Below, piece by piece: positions 25,958 through 38,344 of a stretch of 64,000 nucleotides of DNA. The first letter of the stretch is position 1. Each line of letters starts with the position of its first letter. Under the pieces are notes generated by a model, which ran no database searches, was not told the origin of the DNA, and saw nothing but the letters and a program-made list of their open reading frames with translations. The translations under genes were made by a program, and so were the position numbers. Source of the DNA: Acanthochromis polyacanthus (lineage: Eukaryota; Chordata; Actinopteri; Pomacentridae); contig NC_067129.1 in assembly GCF_021347895.1 (NCBI RefSeq), positions 36,056,604-36,120,603 on the forward strand, in the 5' to 3' direction.

Positions 25958-27112
25958 GCCGGCATGCCAAGGACGCAGGGCACCCACCCCGCAGTGCCCC
26001 CGAGACCCCACCCACCCCACCATACCCCAGGACAGCACCAGGCCCGGACGGAGGCCCCCAGCCAGCAGAAACTGGACTTCAGTGGCGGCACGCAGGCCAG
26101 GATCAAGGCCTGTGCCCAGATGAGCCAGAGCCACCCCTCCAGAGAGACCACCCAGCTCCCACGCCAGACCCCCCGGCCACGGAGGGCCCCAGGCCCCTCC
26201 CAGGAGAGGGAGAGGGGCGAGGAGGAGCGGGCAGGCAGGAGAGGAGGGAGGAGGAGGGAAGCAGAGCGGGAAGGGACAGGGGAGCAATGGAGGGACCGAC
26301 CCACCCCAAACCCCAGGACCAGCCAGGCGCCTTAGAAGAGATCAGCCGCCGACACCCCCGAGGCCCCGGGAGAGCGTGCAGAGCCAGCAGACCCAGAGCT
26401 TAATGGAGGAGACACCCACCCCCAGGGAGAGGGGCCCAAGCCACCCTGACTCCGCAGAGCCAGAGAGCAACCCCGGGAACCATAGGGAAAGGACACCACC
26501 AGTGCATGCACACGGCCTTGAAGTCCATGGTGCTATCAATCTTTGAGAGTTGGAGGGTTAATAAACTGAAATAAAGCAGATGAAAGTTAGACCATACGCA
26601 CAGACAGAACAGGTATCACAATTTTTTTTAATGAGGGCAGTAGCATACGCCCACATACAAGCAGGAGCTATAGATTAATATTTAATGAATTAATAAATGG
26701 AGACCATTTTTCTTTAAATGAGTCCAATTGTTTTTTCCGGGTAGCAGATATTCTCGCCAGTGAAATGTGTTCTGTGAGGAGGTTCAGCCAATGAATGATG
26801 TTGAGGGCTTTCTTATCTTTCCAGTTAACTAAAATAGTTTTTTTGGCAATGCCGATAGCTGCAAGTGTGGGTTGGATATGAATGTCTGGTAAGGCTGTTA
26901 GCGTTAGGTCACCAATTAGGCAAATGTTTGGGGAATGTGGAATCCCACAGCCCAAAATATCAGAGTTTCTGTGTGATTAGTGTCCAGAATTGATAGACGG
27001 GTGTACATAGCCAAAGAGCGTAAAAATATGTGTCAGCCATGTTTTGGGTGCATTGAGTACGTGCGTCTGAGTTTGAGAAGCCCATTTTATATAATTTATA
27101 TTTGGTCTCCAG
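25958..27112 (-). pseudogene. L1-type LINE, 3' end (ORF2 C-terminus and GC-rich 3' UTR)
   Basis: The 95-codon minus frame at 26668-26955 matches the end of fish L1 ORF2 (ILVNWKDKKALNIIHWLN; ending KEKWSPFINSL). It is followed, on the minus strand, by a short AT-rich part with AATAAA-like sites (about 26560) and a G-rich 3' untranslated region (25958-26530), as is usual for fish L1. Upstream sequence to about 27112 is more decayed ORF2. Strongly 5'-truncated. Confidence 0.7.
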
Positions 27113-27228
27113 TATACTGACTGATTCTGTTCTTTGTACTTAATTTATTAGCATGATTTATTTTTAAATACGTTGTTGTGTACATACTTATTTACTTCTC
27201 TGTCTACTTTTTTCTTTACTCCATGTAG

Positions 27229-27290
27229 GTTTCCCAAAGAGGGTTGAGGAAGAAGTGGGAAGCAGCTCTAAGGAGAGGGGTTTGCTGTAA
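27229..27290 (+). pseudogene. THAP-domain-like exon relic
   Basis: After a pyrimidine-rich acceptor (ttactccatgtag) the sequence reads FPK, then, after a one-base frame change, LRKKWEAALRRG, the FPK...W...R pattern of the second part of THAP zinc-finger domains. It ends at a stop within about 20 codons, and AATAAA signals lie downstream (27377 and 27484). It could derive from a THAP-type transposase (P element-like) or a host THAP gene; the sequence is too short to tell. Confidence 0.4.
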
Positions 27291-27295
27291 ATATA

Positions 27296-27516
27296 TAACA
27301 GCGTAGAGAGCGAGATAAATAATAATAAATATTAATAATAATTCTGTTGTTTATTGTAATTGTGTTATTGTAAATGAAAATAAACTCTATCCTGTTCTAG
27401 TCTGTCTCCTTGTTATATGTATATAACAGCCTAAAGAGAGAAATATTAAAAAACTATAATTGTGTTGTTTATTGTAAATGTCAATAAACTCTATCCTGTT
27501 CTAGTCTAGATCCTTG

Positions 27517-27520
<4 letters not shown>
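27296..27520. repeat. two-copy tandem repeat with polyadenylation signals
   Basis: Two imperfect units of about 100-125 bp, each with aataaactctatcctgttct and ending cttgttatat, followed by an (AT)n run at 27518-27546. Confidence 0.75.
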
Positions 27521-27548
<28 letters not shown>

Positions 27549-27678
27549 TAAATAATAATAAATTAATATTAATAAATAGATTATATATATAAGAATGTTT
27601 TATGTATCTTGTTACTATGCATTTAGTTACTGCAGCGAAATCATGAATTAAATGTCAGATTTATTTGTGTCCTTTGAT

Positions 27679-28590
27679 AATGTAGCCGCAAGGGGACAAA
27701 TGTTTCCGCAAGGGGACACAAGCTAGTGTCTTATTGTGCCAGTCCCAAGCCCGGATAAATACAGAGGGTTGTGTCAGGAAGGGCATCTGATGTAAAACTT
27801 TGGCCAAATCAAACATTTGAATCAAATTATGACTTCCATACCGGATCAGTCGAGGCCCGGGTTAACAACGACCGCCATCGGTGCTGTCGACCTACAGGGT
27901 ACCGGTGGAAAATGGACGACTGTTGGTCGAAGGAGGGGAGGAAGGTGTGTTCGTAGGAAGAGAGAGAAGAGGAACACCAAGAGTCTAGGACTGAGAGTAG
28001 GGACTTTGAATGTTGGAACTATGACAGGAAAAGGTAGAGAGCTGGTTGACATGATGCAGAGGAGGAAGGTGGACATACTGTGTGTCCAGGAGACCAGGTG
28101 GAAAGGTAGTAAAGCTAGAAGTTTAGGAGCAGGGTTCAAGTTGTTCTATCATGGTGTAGATAGGAAAAGAAATGGAGTAGGAGTTATCTTGAAGGAGGAG
28201 TTTGTTAGGAATGTCCTGGAGGTAAAAAGAGTGTCAGATCGAGTGATGAGCATGAAGCTAGAAAACGAAGGTGTGATGTTAATGTTGTTAGTGGGTATGC
28301 TCCACAGGTAGGATGTGAGCTGGAGGAGAAGCAGAAATTCTGGTTGGACCTTGATGAAGTGATGCAGAGCATCCCTAGATGTGAGAGAGTTGTCATTGGT
28401 GCAGACTTCAACGGACATGTTGGTGCAGGAAACAGAGATGATGAGGTCATGGGCAGGTTTGGTATCCAGGAGAGAACGCAGAAGGACAGATGGTGGTTGA
28501 CTTTGCAAAATGGATGGAAATGGCTCCAGTGAGTACTTTCTTCCAGAAGAGGCAGGAACATAGGTTGACCTATAAGAGTGGAAGTAGCAG
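27679..28590 (+). pseudogene. RTE-clade LINE, 5' part (endonuclease), copy 1
   Basis: Starts with aatgtagccgcaaggggaca, as does copy 2 at 41509. The frame at 27817-28311 has an apurinic-endonuclease-like domain (LRVGTLNVGTM, ILCVQETRW), and a second frame at 28344-28532 continues it after a deletion and frame change near 28275. The element stops at about 28590, well before RT. Dead on arrival or later truncated. Confidence 0.85.
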
Positions 28591-30389
28591 GTAGCAGGTG
28601 CCACCTGGTACCAGCTCGTCTTCCCCATACTGGTCAGTCTGGGGAAGATTGGTTGAGTAGTGCAGCTCTAGAGGGTATCTAGATCACTTCTGCCTTTGGC
28701 GGTTTAGTTAGTACATCCGTTTCTGGTTTCCTCATTTCCAGTACATTGTTGTAATTCTTTATTTTTCCTGTGTTGTAAATGAAGGCATTGTTAAACTGTG
28801 TCAGGCACTCTCTCCAACACTATCAGTTCATTTGTTTATGCTTTCTAAGCTAATTGGCTTTAAGTGCAAACTTTTGCATAGACCTCTGGTTTAGTATTAT
28901 ATTCCTTTGGGTTTGTTTGCTATTACTTTTAGCTTCATGTTAATCTATAGTCTTGGGGTTTCTAGTTCAGGATTGCTGTTAGCCTTAAATTCTGTTATCT
29001 GTTCTGGTTATTCTTGTTTAGTTGTTCTCCTGCCTTGGTGTTACCATATGTGGGTTAACTCATCTTTGTTTTCCTTGTTCTTGTAGTTTGTCCGTCTACC
29101 CAACTTACCATTGCTCGTGGGCCACATAGGTGTCTGTGTTGGCTGCAACCTAAAATTGCTAATTTAATATTACTGAACTATGAAAAAGACATTTGAATAT
29201 TAAAGGTAATATTCAATAACAATACCTGAAATGCACTACAATAGACAATTTCATTAGGCTAAATAAGATTTTGTTGAAAATATATTATACATAGCCTTAT
29301 AGATCTATTTGTAGCTGTTTTCTGCATTTCCCTCATTGACAGTAAAAAGCAAAAGGCCAATTGTCAAGAGATAAAAAAAATTGCCATAGATTTCAAACTA
29401 CAAAATGGGGCTTTATTCACAAAATGACTGCCATTGTAGTAAATCACAGAAAGGCAATTAAACTACACATATTAGTAATTTTCTGTAACAAACAAAAGTA
29501 ATGTTTTTAAATTATTTTTCAAGCAATGCTTTTGAGAAATTAATTAAATTGCATCTAAAACTAAGTAGGCTTTATTTAAAAAAATGTAAAGTAAGAGATC
29601 GTTATAAATATGAATTGGCCTACTACTCCAAAAAAATAAAAATTAAATCTTGCACATAGATGACAAAAAAATTCATCTGTGGTCAAATAGCAATCATTAT
29701 AAAACATGCAAACAGCTCTTTAGGTGACTACTTTGAGCCACGAGGTATAACCAAATGAAATTTAAAAACTTGTATTTGTTACTCCCTTTTCCCCTAGTTC
29801 TCAGGACATAACAGTGTGTATTATTCACAGAAATTGTGCATCAGTAGTCAGCCCTGACAGAAGAGGTCAAAGCTAAAACAATTATTCAGTTGAAATCAGG
29901 ACGTTGTATCACATTTCTTTGCATGGAAAAGCAAAATCAAATTCATATAGAATTTAAAATAAGAAAAACTTTCTGAAGTGTCACAGGGATACACCCTACA
30001 CGACCCTCAAAGCCCCGCACCAGCCTGGCACACGATGCTCAAGCTGTTCGTGTTGTGAGACAAAGTAGTTTATGCCAAAAGGATGAGCAACATTTAACAA
30101 AGCAGGTGTCTGTTGTAGAAATCTCTACTCCTCCCCAGTGTTCAGAAGGAACTGCTTCACAGGCTGCTCATAACCTGGATAAAGAGGATTTCCTGAGGTC
30201 ACAGCTTACTGAAGATTCGCCACCTCATTATCACCACCTTCAGCAAAGTGTCCAACATCAACCAGGGCTTTATAAGACCAGACAGGCCTCCATGGTTAGT
30301 ACCATGGAGGAACAAGGGAGGGATGGAAAAGGGATGAAAGTGACAGAATGGAAGCTGAGAAAATCCTGTTAAAAACTGAAATCTAGATG
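28591..30389. other. long unassigned stretch
   Basis: Mostly AT-rich sequence without recognised repeats. A 105-codon plus frame at 30055-30372 (Gln/His/Ser-rich, no known domain) is probably chance or relic. It lies next to a Tc1-type MITE end and may be part of the same degraded element. Confidence 0.4.
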
Positions 30390-30586
30390 TGGCTACTTTG
30401 AAGATTCTAAAGTATCAAACATATTTAGTTATATTGAGTTATTTCACAATAGTTTGTTTGCTATATAATTCCATATATCTTGCTTCAAAGTTTTGATGTC
30501 TTCAGTATGTATCCACAATGTAGAAAATAGTAAAAATAGAGAAAAAACATTGAATGAGAAGGTGTGTCCAAACTTTTGTCTGATAG
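30390..30586. mobile_element. Tc1-type MITE, right end
   Basis: The sequence gaatgagaaggtgtgtccaa to the end at 30586 (next to TA) matches the right end of the MITE at 62784-63014. Upstream, tggctactttgaagattcta is a phrase typical of the longer parent family. The left end was not found. Confidence 0.7.
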
Positions 30587-30589
30587 TAT

Positions 30590-31369
30590 ATGTTTCTCCT
30601 ATGTTTCTATTTTGCTCTTAAGTTTGTAAACAGAACTCGTCTTGGTGTTTGTTGGTAGGTATCCTCAAAGTCAAGATCATTTGCCAAACATTTACTAACA
30701 TTCCCACTTGGATTTGAGTGGCAGTCTTTACACTGCCTTGCTTTGTCTATATCACTGTAGTTGTGTCATGTGTATATTAACTTAATATATTAACATATTA
30801 ACATAAAAACAGTCAGAACTGAGGGCATGACAAAACCATCACAGTAGATAAAGTGTGAAAGAAGAAGAGACAAAACTGAGTGTGGCTCAGTGTCAGGGAA
30901 GTTTTTCCATTTCCTGGTAAAAAAAAGCAACTAGTGTCTGACGGTAGCTCCCCAGGGGCCCCCTCTTCCCCGAGCTTTCAGTTTAGCTTTGATAAATATG
31001 AGACAGAGCAAAAAAAGTTCATGTATGTTGCCCATAACAATGCTCATGGTATATAAAAACATGCATGAATTTCACACTGAAAGTCAGTCACGCTGTCAAC
31101 AATATTATTTCTTTATCATGTCAGATGTCAGACAGTGGTATCTGTCTTTCAGGAAACATTACATGTTTGTCTTTAAAAAAAATATTCCCACACAGCCTCT
31201 CTGTCAGGGATTTTATGCATATAGGAAGTGTTTCTCTTTTCTGTTGCCTGCTGAGGCCCCCTGTCATTCACTATGTCATGAGTCAGGAATTATTTTAAGC
31301 TTTGGACATTTTGCATGAGTAGATTGTTAAGATGCAGTCTTACAGTCACATTTTTGTACAGTGTAAATG
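30590..31369. other. unassigned stretch
   Basis: No recognised feature. A 109-codon plus frame at 30989-31318 has no known motif. Confidence 0.4.
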
Positions 31370-31510
31370 ATCTGCCCTTATATAGCATCCTTGTATCTTG
31401 GTGGTACTCAAATCACTTTACAATGTTTCCATTTACCCATTCACACTATGCAAGGTGCAATGGGATGCAGAAGGGCGGAGGATTGAATTACCAACCTTGC
31501 AATCAGTGGA
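31370..31510 (-). repeat. degraded SINE or LINE tail
   Basis: Phrases cttatatagcatcctt, caaatcactttacaatg and acccattcacac resemble the inverted tail of the SINE at 268-530 and related fish repeats. Diverged; family uncertain. Confidence 0.45.
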
Positions 31511-31733
31511 CAGCCAACCTTTTTAAAAAGGCTTTTAACTTAATTTAAGTACTCCTTTTTAAAATTGCAATTTAAATTGTTTTTCTGTTTCTTTTATTGT
31601 GTGCTTGCAGCACTTAGAGAATTCTGTTAGTGAAAAGTGCTATGTTATTATTACCTGAGCCACAGCTGCCCCCAAGTATCAGAATCAGAATCACTTTATT
31701 CATCCCTGAAGGGAAATTCAGTTGTCAGGGTTC

Positions 31734-33167
31734 TTATCTGTTTAATTTTGAATTGAATAGCCTGACTGCTGATGGCAAGAAAGATTTCCTCAATCTTTCG
31801 ATCTTGCAGCCCAGGGATAAGGGCCGTCCACTGATGTTTCGTTGTTCATTGAGGCAGATGTGAAGTGGATGATCCATGTTTGTCAGAATCGCCTCCATCT
31901 TGCTCAGTGCCCGTCTCTTCACCTCATCCTCCAATGTGTTCAATCCGATTCCAACCACAGAGCCAGCTTTTTTAATCAGTTTGTTCAGACGCCTTGCATC
32001 CTTCTGTTTTATGCTGCCTCCCCAGCAGACTGCAGCATAAAACAGGACACTTGCTACCACAGACTGATAAAACATCTGCAGCATCTTACTGCAGATGTCT
32101 AGTGATCTAAGTCTTCTGAGGCAATAAAGTCGGCTCTGGCCCTTTTTGTAGATGAATTCTACATTTGTAGACCAGTCCAACTTATTATCAAGGTGGACAC
32201 CTAAATATTTATATGATATCACCATCTCGATGTCCACGCCACAAGTGTTCACTGGCTGAAGAGGGGGTTTGGATCTGCGGAAATCTATGATCATTTCCTT
32301 TGTCTTTGAGGTGTTGACTAGCAGGCAGTTTTTGTGACTGCAGTCACTAAAGGCACTTATCAGATCTCTGTATTCAGCTTCATGTCCATTTCTGATACAT
32401 GCCACGATAGCAATGTCATCAGAGTATTTCTGAATGTGGCAGGACTCAGTGCTGTATTTGAAGTCAGATGTATACAGAGTGAACAGGAATGGAGCCAGAA
32501 CTGTTTCTTGTGGAGCCCCAGTACTACTCATTAATGTCCCAGAAACACAGTTCCCCAGCCTGACAAACTGTGGCCTTCCTGTCAGGTAATCTGTAATCCA
32601 TGAAACACAGGAAGGATCCACTCCCATCTCTGTGAGCTTGTCTTTGAGGATGGTGGGTTGGATGGAGTTGAATGCATTTGAAAAATCAAAGAACATGATT
32701 CTCACATAAACTCCAGGTTCCTCCAGATGAGACAGGGCACGGTGAAGCATGAAGAGGATGGCATCATCCACTCCAATATGTTCTTTGTATGCAAACTGCA
32801 AGGAATCGAGTTTGTCTTTGACCTCAAGCCTCAGTAGACGTAAAACCAGCCGCTCCAGAGTTTTCATGATGTGTGAGGTTAGAGCAATAGGTCTGTAGTC
32901 ATTTAGTTCAGCTGGACATTTGATTTTTGGTACCGGTACAGGATGTTTTCCATAGGGCACCCGCCCCAGCTGTAGACTCAGGTTGAAGATTCTGTGGAGA
33001 GGTTGACACAGTTTTGCAGCACAGCCTTTAAGCAGTCTTGGACATACACCATCTGGGCCAGCTGCCTTCCCAGAGCAAAGCCTCTGAAGCTCCAACATCA
33101 CCCCTGTCTCTGTGACAGAGACGGATACAGGTGCTTGAAACAGAAGGGGCTGCAGCTGTGGAGACAT
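31734..33167 (-). pseudogene. LINE reverse transcriptase (Rex1/CR1 type)
   Basis: 477 codons, open. RT blocks in order: GKAAGPDGV, NDYRPIALTSHIMKTLERLV, FDFSNAFNSIQP, GAPQETVLAPFLF and YSDD (about 32415-32426), the last being a variant of the usual YADD. After it comes the C-terminal region with SVVASVLFYAAVCWGG and RPLSLGCKIERLRKSFLPSA. A frame change near 33110 cuts it from the endonuclease part. The RT frame itself is intact, so decay is recent or slight. Confidence 0.85.
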
Positions 33168-35040
33168 GTGTAGGAGACAGAGGAAAAGAAGGAGGAGCTA
33201 TAGTGGGGATTTCCATATGTTGAGGAGAAGAAGGAGGAGTAGCAGTGGAAGTAGGTGTGTCCACAGTGTCAAATCTGTTGAAGAACAAGTTGAGTTCATC
33301 AGCTCTTTCTACATCACCCACTATTGGTTCCCTCCTCTTTTTATTGTTGTGTCCAGAGATGGCATTGATTCCTCTCCACACATCACGGATGTTACTGTGT
33401 TGAAAATTCCTTTCGATCTTCTTTTTGTATTCCATCTTTGCCACTTTCAGTCTCCTCTTCAACTCATGTTGCACTTCTTTGAGCAGTTCTTTGTCACCAT
33501 CTCTAAAAGCTTGTTTTTTCTGGTTGAGGATTGCCTTTATGTCGCTTGTGATCCGTGGTTTGTTATTGAGGAAACAACGAACAGTCTTTGCAGGTATGAC
33601 TGTGTCTCTACAGAAGTTGATGTATTCAGTAAAACAATCAACCTGTCTGTCAATGTTCATACTGTCCTCATCTGTTTCCAGGAGCACATTCCAGTCTGTT
33701 GATTCGAAGCAGTCCCTTAGAGCTTCACTAGCTTGAGGAGTCCATTTTCTGATTTGGACTTTAGTTGCAGGCTGTCTCAGCACACAAGGTTTGTAACAGG
33801 TCTGCCGATAAACCAGGTTATGATCTGACCTGCCCAGTGGTGGTAAGGCAGTAGCTCTGTAAGCTTCTTCGACATTGGCATACAGCGGGTCTAGGGTTTT
33901 ATTCTCTCTGGTAGGGCAGTTAACAAACTGTGTAAATCCAGTCAGGTGAGAGGAGAGGCTGACATGATTGAAATCTCCTGATATTATTACAAGTGCCTCA
34001 GGATGTTGAGTATGTATCCTCGCAACAGTATCATGCAACACATCACATGGAACCAAGTCAGTTGCTTTGGGGGGAATGTATATGTCAGGGTTGAGACTGC
34101 GATTTGTTATTCTACCAGTAGAGATTGCGATTGGAGTCTCTACCAGTAGAGTTTGCAATTGTAATCTCTACCAGTACAGATGGAACTTTAAATCTGACCC
34201 CTGACCCTAACCTTAACTAACCCTGACCTTTAAGTCTGACCCTTGCCCTGACCCCTGAGCCTAACCTTAACTGACCCTGACCTTTTAATCTAACCCCTGC
34301 CCTGACCCCTGACCCTAACCTTAAAAGTCTAACCTTAGCCTTGACAAATCTCTACTGGTAGAATTGGAGTTTCTACTGGTAGAGATTGCGATCGCAATCT
34401 CTACCGGTAGAGACTCCAATCACAATCTCTACTGGTAGAAACTCCAATTCTACCAAATCGCAGTCTCTACCATGATATATACAAGTATTGTTATGATGTG
34501 ACTGAACTCCCTTGAGACATAATATGGCCGAAGTCCAACTGCCAACAGTTCAATATCTGGACAACACAACTTCTCCTTAACCGTTATGTGTGAGGAGTTA
34601 CACCATCTCTGGTTAACAAATAAAGCCAGACCTCCTCCTTTCTTCTTGCCACTAGCTTTAGCATCTCTGTCTGACCTTATGAGGGTGAAGCCAGGTAGAT
34701 CCACAGTTGAGACTGAGTTGTTTTGATTCAACCAGGTCTCAGTAAAACACAGGAGACTGCATTCACGGTATGTTTTGTCCGTCTTCACCAATGTCTCCAG
34801 CTTGTCACTTTTGTTTGGTAAAGAGTTCACATTTCCCATGATGATTGATGGAAGAAAGGGCTTGTATCTCCATTTCCTAGCCTTCACCTTTGCACCAGCA
34901 CGGCAACCATGAAAACACCTCAAGATGTCCACTGGAATTGGATGTTGCAGTCCAGATTTGTTCTGTCTCAATGAAAAAAGCTCCTCTCTTGAATAGATTC
35001 TTCTCCCAGCAGAAACCTCCATCAGCAGTCGATAAAACAC
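33028..35040 (-). pseudogene. LINE endonuclease part in two pieces
   Basis: 34450-35040 and 33028-34158 are in the same frame and together give an endonuclease domain: NVNSLPNKSDKLETLV, CFTETWL, GGLALFVNQRW; then, after the foldback, YIPPKATD, VIISGDFNHV, LGRSDHNLVY. The foldback separates them inside the ...VYI/YIPPK... segment and adds stops. A linker to RT follows and ends in a frame change. Confidence 0.8.
34084..34475. mobile_element. foldback element with telomere-like core
   Basis: About 390 bp inserted in the LINE endonuclease. The ends are inverted copies (GAGACTGCGATTTG near each tip). The arms are made of the self-complementary motif TCTACCAGTAGA / TCTACTGGTAGA, several copies on each side. 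The centre (34196-34340) is a C-rich strand of ccctaacc/ccctgacc/ccttaac units resembling degenerate telomere repeat. The target looks like TATAT(A) on both sides. No coding sequence. I do not recognise the family. Confidence 0.75.
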
Positions 35041-35365
35041 GACAAATATTTAAAAAAATACAGCAAAAATACAACAAAAACTGAAAACAGTTAAGAGACA
35101 CCAAACTTTGCAGCCACTTTCACAGGCGCAAGTTCCGGAAAAAAAGAAAATGAAAAAAAAAAGTATGCACAGACAAATCAAAGTATGTCTGCGCTTACTG
35201 TGATATTTCATAAAAGTGGATTTCAAAGTAATGTTCCAGCTAAACCAAAGTTCATTTTTGGGTTATATGAAATGGCTTAACAAAAATTAAGGGAAATTCA
35301 AATTAGGTTCAATAGGTTATCAAAAATTAGGTTAACAGTAGGTCAACAATACTCTACTGACGATA

Positions 35366-35525
35366 TCCATCCATCCATCCATCCATCCATCCATCCATCC
35401 ATTATCTATACACCGCTTAATCCTCATTAGCATCGTGGGGGGCTGGGGCCTATCCCAGCTGCCTTAGGGTGAAGACAAAGGACACCCTGGACAGGTCACC
35501 AATCCATCGCAGTGCCACATAGAGA
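35366..35525 (-). repeat. (ATGG)n-tailed SINE, tail part
   Basis: Starts with nine ccat units, then the shared tail module (tatacaccgcttaatcc, cctatcccagctg, ggacaccctggacaggtc). 5'-truncated. Confidence 0.75.
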
Positions 35526-35775
35526 GATAGCATTGAAGATAGTGTAATTCAATCAAAAAGGAGAAGAAAATGAGAAGAGAAAATGTAAAAAGAAACCATT
35601 TATATTTATTGAGTAGAATGGAAAAAATGAATAAGGCGTGAATGCTTTCACCATGGGGACTAAACTTCATGCAAGTAGTATGTGTATGGTTTGTACTTTA
35701 CTATGTTAATCACTGTGAGGTAGCGTGTTGTGAATTGGTGCTATATAAATATAACTGAATTGAACTGAATTGAAT

Positions 35776-36141
35776 TGGGGCAGCTGCACAGTGACTTGAG
35801 GGATAACACTGTCACCTGACAACTAGGAGATCTCCAGTTTGCATCCCTGCATGGGTCTGGGATCTTTCTGCATGGAGTTTGTATGTTCTCCCTGTGCATG
35901 TGTGGTTGTTCTCCAGCTTCTTCCCACAGTCCAAAAACATGCTGATGGTAACTGGTGATTTTAAATTGTCTGTAGGTATGTATGTGAGTGTCCTTGTTTG
36001 TCACTATGTGTCGCCCTATGATAGACTGGTGACCTGTCCAGGGTATCCTCTGACTTCACACTAAGGAAGGTGGGATACACTCCAGCTCCGCCACGACTTT
36101 AATGAGGACTAAGCGCTGTATAGATAATGGATGGATAGATG
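35776..36141 (+). repeat. (ATGG)n-tailed SINE, full length
   Basis: tRNA-like head region, then the conserved centre ctgcatggagtttgtatgtt and cccacagtccaaaaacatgc, characteristic of V-SINE-like fish elements, then the tail and gataatggatggatagatg. The partner LINE tail is inferred from the recurrent 3' module. Confidence 0.75.
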
Positions 36142-36222
36142 AATTGAATGTGTTGCTTTGCTTCCCTCTAGCTAGTAGGTGCTGTAATAGCATGATCACA
36201 CGATAGCCTATACTGTTTTAAA

Positions 36223-36609
36223 TCATCCATCCATCCATCCATCCATCCATCCATTCTCTATACACCACTTTATTCTCACTACGGTCACGGAGGGGCTGGA
36301 GCCTATCTCAGCTGACTCGGCCGAAGGCAGGGGACACCCTGGACAGGTTGTCAGTCTGTCGCAGGGCTACATATACAGACAAACAATCACACTCACATTC
36401 ACACCTACGGCCATTTAGAATAATCAATTAACCTCAGTATATTTTTTGGACTGTGGGAGGAAGCCGGAGTACCCGGAGAAAACCCACGCATGCACAGGGA
36501 GAACATGCAAACTCCATGCAGAAAGATCCCAGGCCCAGGCCGTGACGTGAACCGGGGATCTTCTTGCTGCAAGGTGAAAGTGCTAACCACTACCCCACTG
36601 TGCAGCCCT
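36223..36609 (-). repeat. (ATGG)n-tailed SINE, full length
   Basis: Inverted relative to the previous copy. From (ccat)n at 36225 through the tail, the conserved centre (gggagaacatgcaaactcca) and a tRNA-like head with aaccactaccccactgtgc at the right end. The best preserved member in the window. Confidence 0.8.
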
Positions 36610-36984
36610 GTTTTAAATCAGAAAATTTTTTTTTTTAACAGGTTCAATTAAAAACCAGCACTTCAAGAGCTGAACATAATTTGACAAATTGGACTCTGTG
36701 ACTTTATTTCTCAGAATAGGGCCTGTGTATGATGTACTTTAAATGCTATACTTCTCAGTTTAGTCAGTCATAAAATAAGCATTTACATGTTTGTAAAAAT
36801 AAATAACATTTCATTACTATCTATAATCCCGATCTAGGTGGACTGGGTAATGTGTAAAAGAAAGGTGCGCACAGACATAGAACTACTGCCACAGTTGATT
36901 GAAATTACACATAAGTATAATAGAAGAGTTCTACATTGGTTTCTTCTTTTATTTGGTGGTGAAGAACTCCTGGATTTACAATTT

Positions 36985-37170
36985 GCAGTTTCATTTAGCA
37001 GATGCTTTTATTCAAAAGATGCACATCTGAAAGTAGATACAACACAGAGTGCATAAACAGGGACGCTCCTTTGCTACAGATCCTCCCTGGACAACTGTGC
37101 CCTGACTGGGGTTTGAATCACCAATCTTCTGTACCAAAGTCAAGTGTGTTAGTCACTGAGCCATCCATCT
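36985..37170 (-). repeat. second SINE family, diverged
   Basis: Phrases agcagatgcttttattcaaa, gggtttgaatcacc (B-box-like, inverted) and gtgttagtcactgagcca resemble a common fish tRNA-derived SINE. Ends not sharply defined. Confidence 0.5.
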
Positions 37171-37179
37171 AATTTGACT

Positions 37180-38340
37180 TGCGCTATGCTGTGTCAAACT
37201 GATACTGTAGCAGCAGGTGCTCTTTTGTAGTTATTTTCATCATGAATCCTCACCAAAATCCGACAAGAAATCAAAAATAAAAGGGAAATGTAGGAAATAA
37301 AATTACTTTGTGGATAAACTAGAATATTTGTAACAAATAAAGAACATCAGGATTTCTAAATATGAGTGCCTCTATGTAAAATTCCTGATATATCTAACAA
37401 TGTTTCCGACAAAAAAAAACGCAATAAAATGCACACACACACACACACATATATATACATATGCATAAATATAGCTTCAGTCAATTTTCGCCTGAAATTT
37501 CTACTGAAGATGTACGCAAAGTAAATTAAATGCTGTTCGTGAACTATTTGGAGTACATGCATGGTTCTGGTCCCATTTGAAAGCTGACAATCTGAATTTT
37601 CACCCAGTGCAGTCAGAATTATTCTAAGTGCTACTGGCACAGAGTATTTTATGTTGGAACACACTGAATTAGGATGAATTTTTTTTCGCCTAAATTATTT
37701 CCCTAATAAAACACCTGAAAATAAGTGTGGCAGCACTGTGAGAGCTTGAAAACGCAAAAGTCTTACCTAGTTCAGGTAAAAATTTTATAGCAATACTACA
37801 AGAAATGAGTGTTTCACACATGTATTTGTAGGGCTATGCCCAGGCGTTGTCAATTTTGCACACCCTCTGCACACCCTGGGCACAATGGTATATTTCCATT
37901 TTTCAGTCCATTTGGACATTATTTTCACTCCAAAAACTCAAAAACAACAACAACAACAAAAAACGCTCAAATACAGCTTCAGTGTGGATCACAGACAGAC
38001 ACACAGAGACACACAGCTGGGGGGCAGGGGAAGGGGGCAGAGGTGTGAAATTTCACAGTGCTCTGCTAAAAGAGCCGGTTTTTTTTATAGCCTGCTATTC
38101 AGCAGGCTCATTGGCTACAAGACCTGTCAGTCAAAAGTTTCCTCGGACGTGATTTGCTCAGAGTTACTAAGGAAATGAGGTCGTGTCCACTTCTGTCACC
38201 GTCGACAACGGTTGGCTGTTTAGCCCTGGAAGGCTGACCAAAGTTACTTGATTGGTTGAAATGAGGTGTCAATCAAAAGGTTAGAGTTCAGCAGCCATTT
38301 TGAGAGATGTAGTTCTCTAAAGAAATGTTTGTACATAAAC
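37180..38340. other. unassigned, with a CA repeat
   Basis: (CA)n then (TA)n at 37431-37460. Overlapping plus frames at 37809-38178 are short and lack domains. Nothing else recognised. Confidence 0.4.
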
Positions 38341-38344
38341 TTAC

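Larger units (their letters stand above)
31679..35110 (-). mobile_element. Rex1/CR1-type LINE, near full length, interrupted
   Basis: Minus-strand element with endonuclease then RT. Its 3' end (plus 31679) reads, on the minus strand, ttcccttcagggatgaataa followed by gattctgattctga, a tail typical of this fish LINE group. The 5' end lies near 35110. A 392-bp foldback (34084-34475) splits the endonuclease region. Assignment between Rex1/Babar and CR1 is from recalled protein motifs. Confidence 0.75.
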
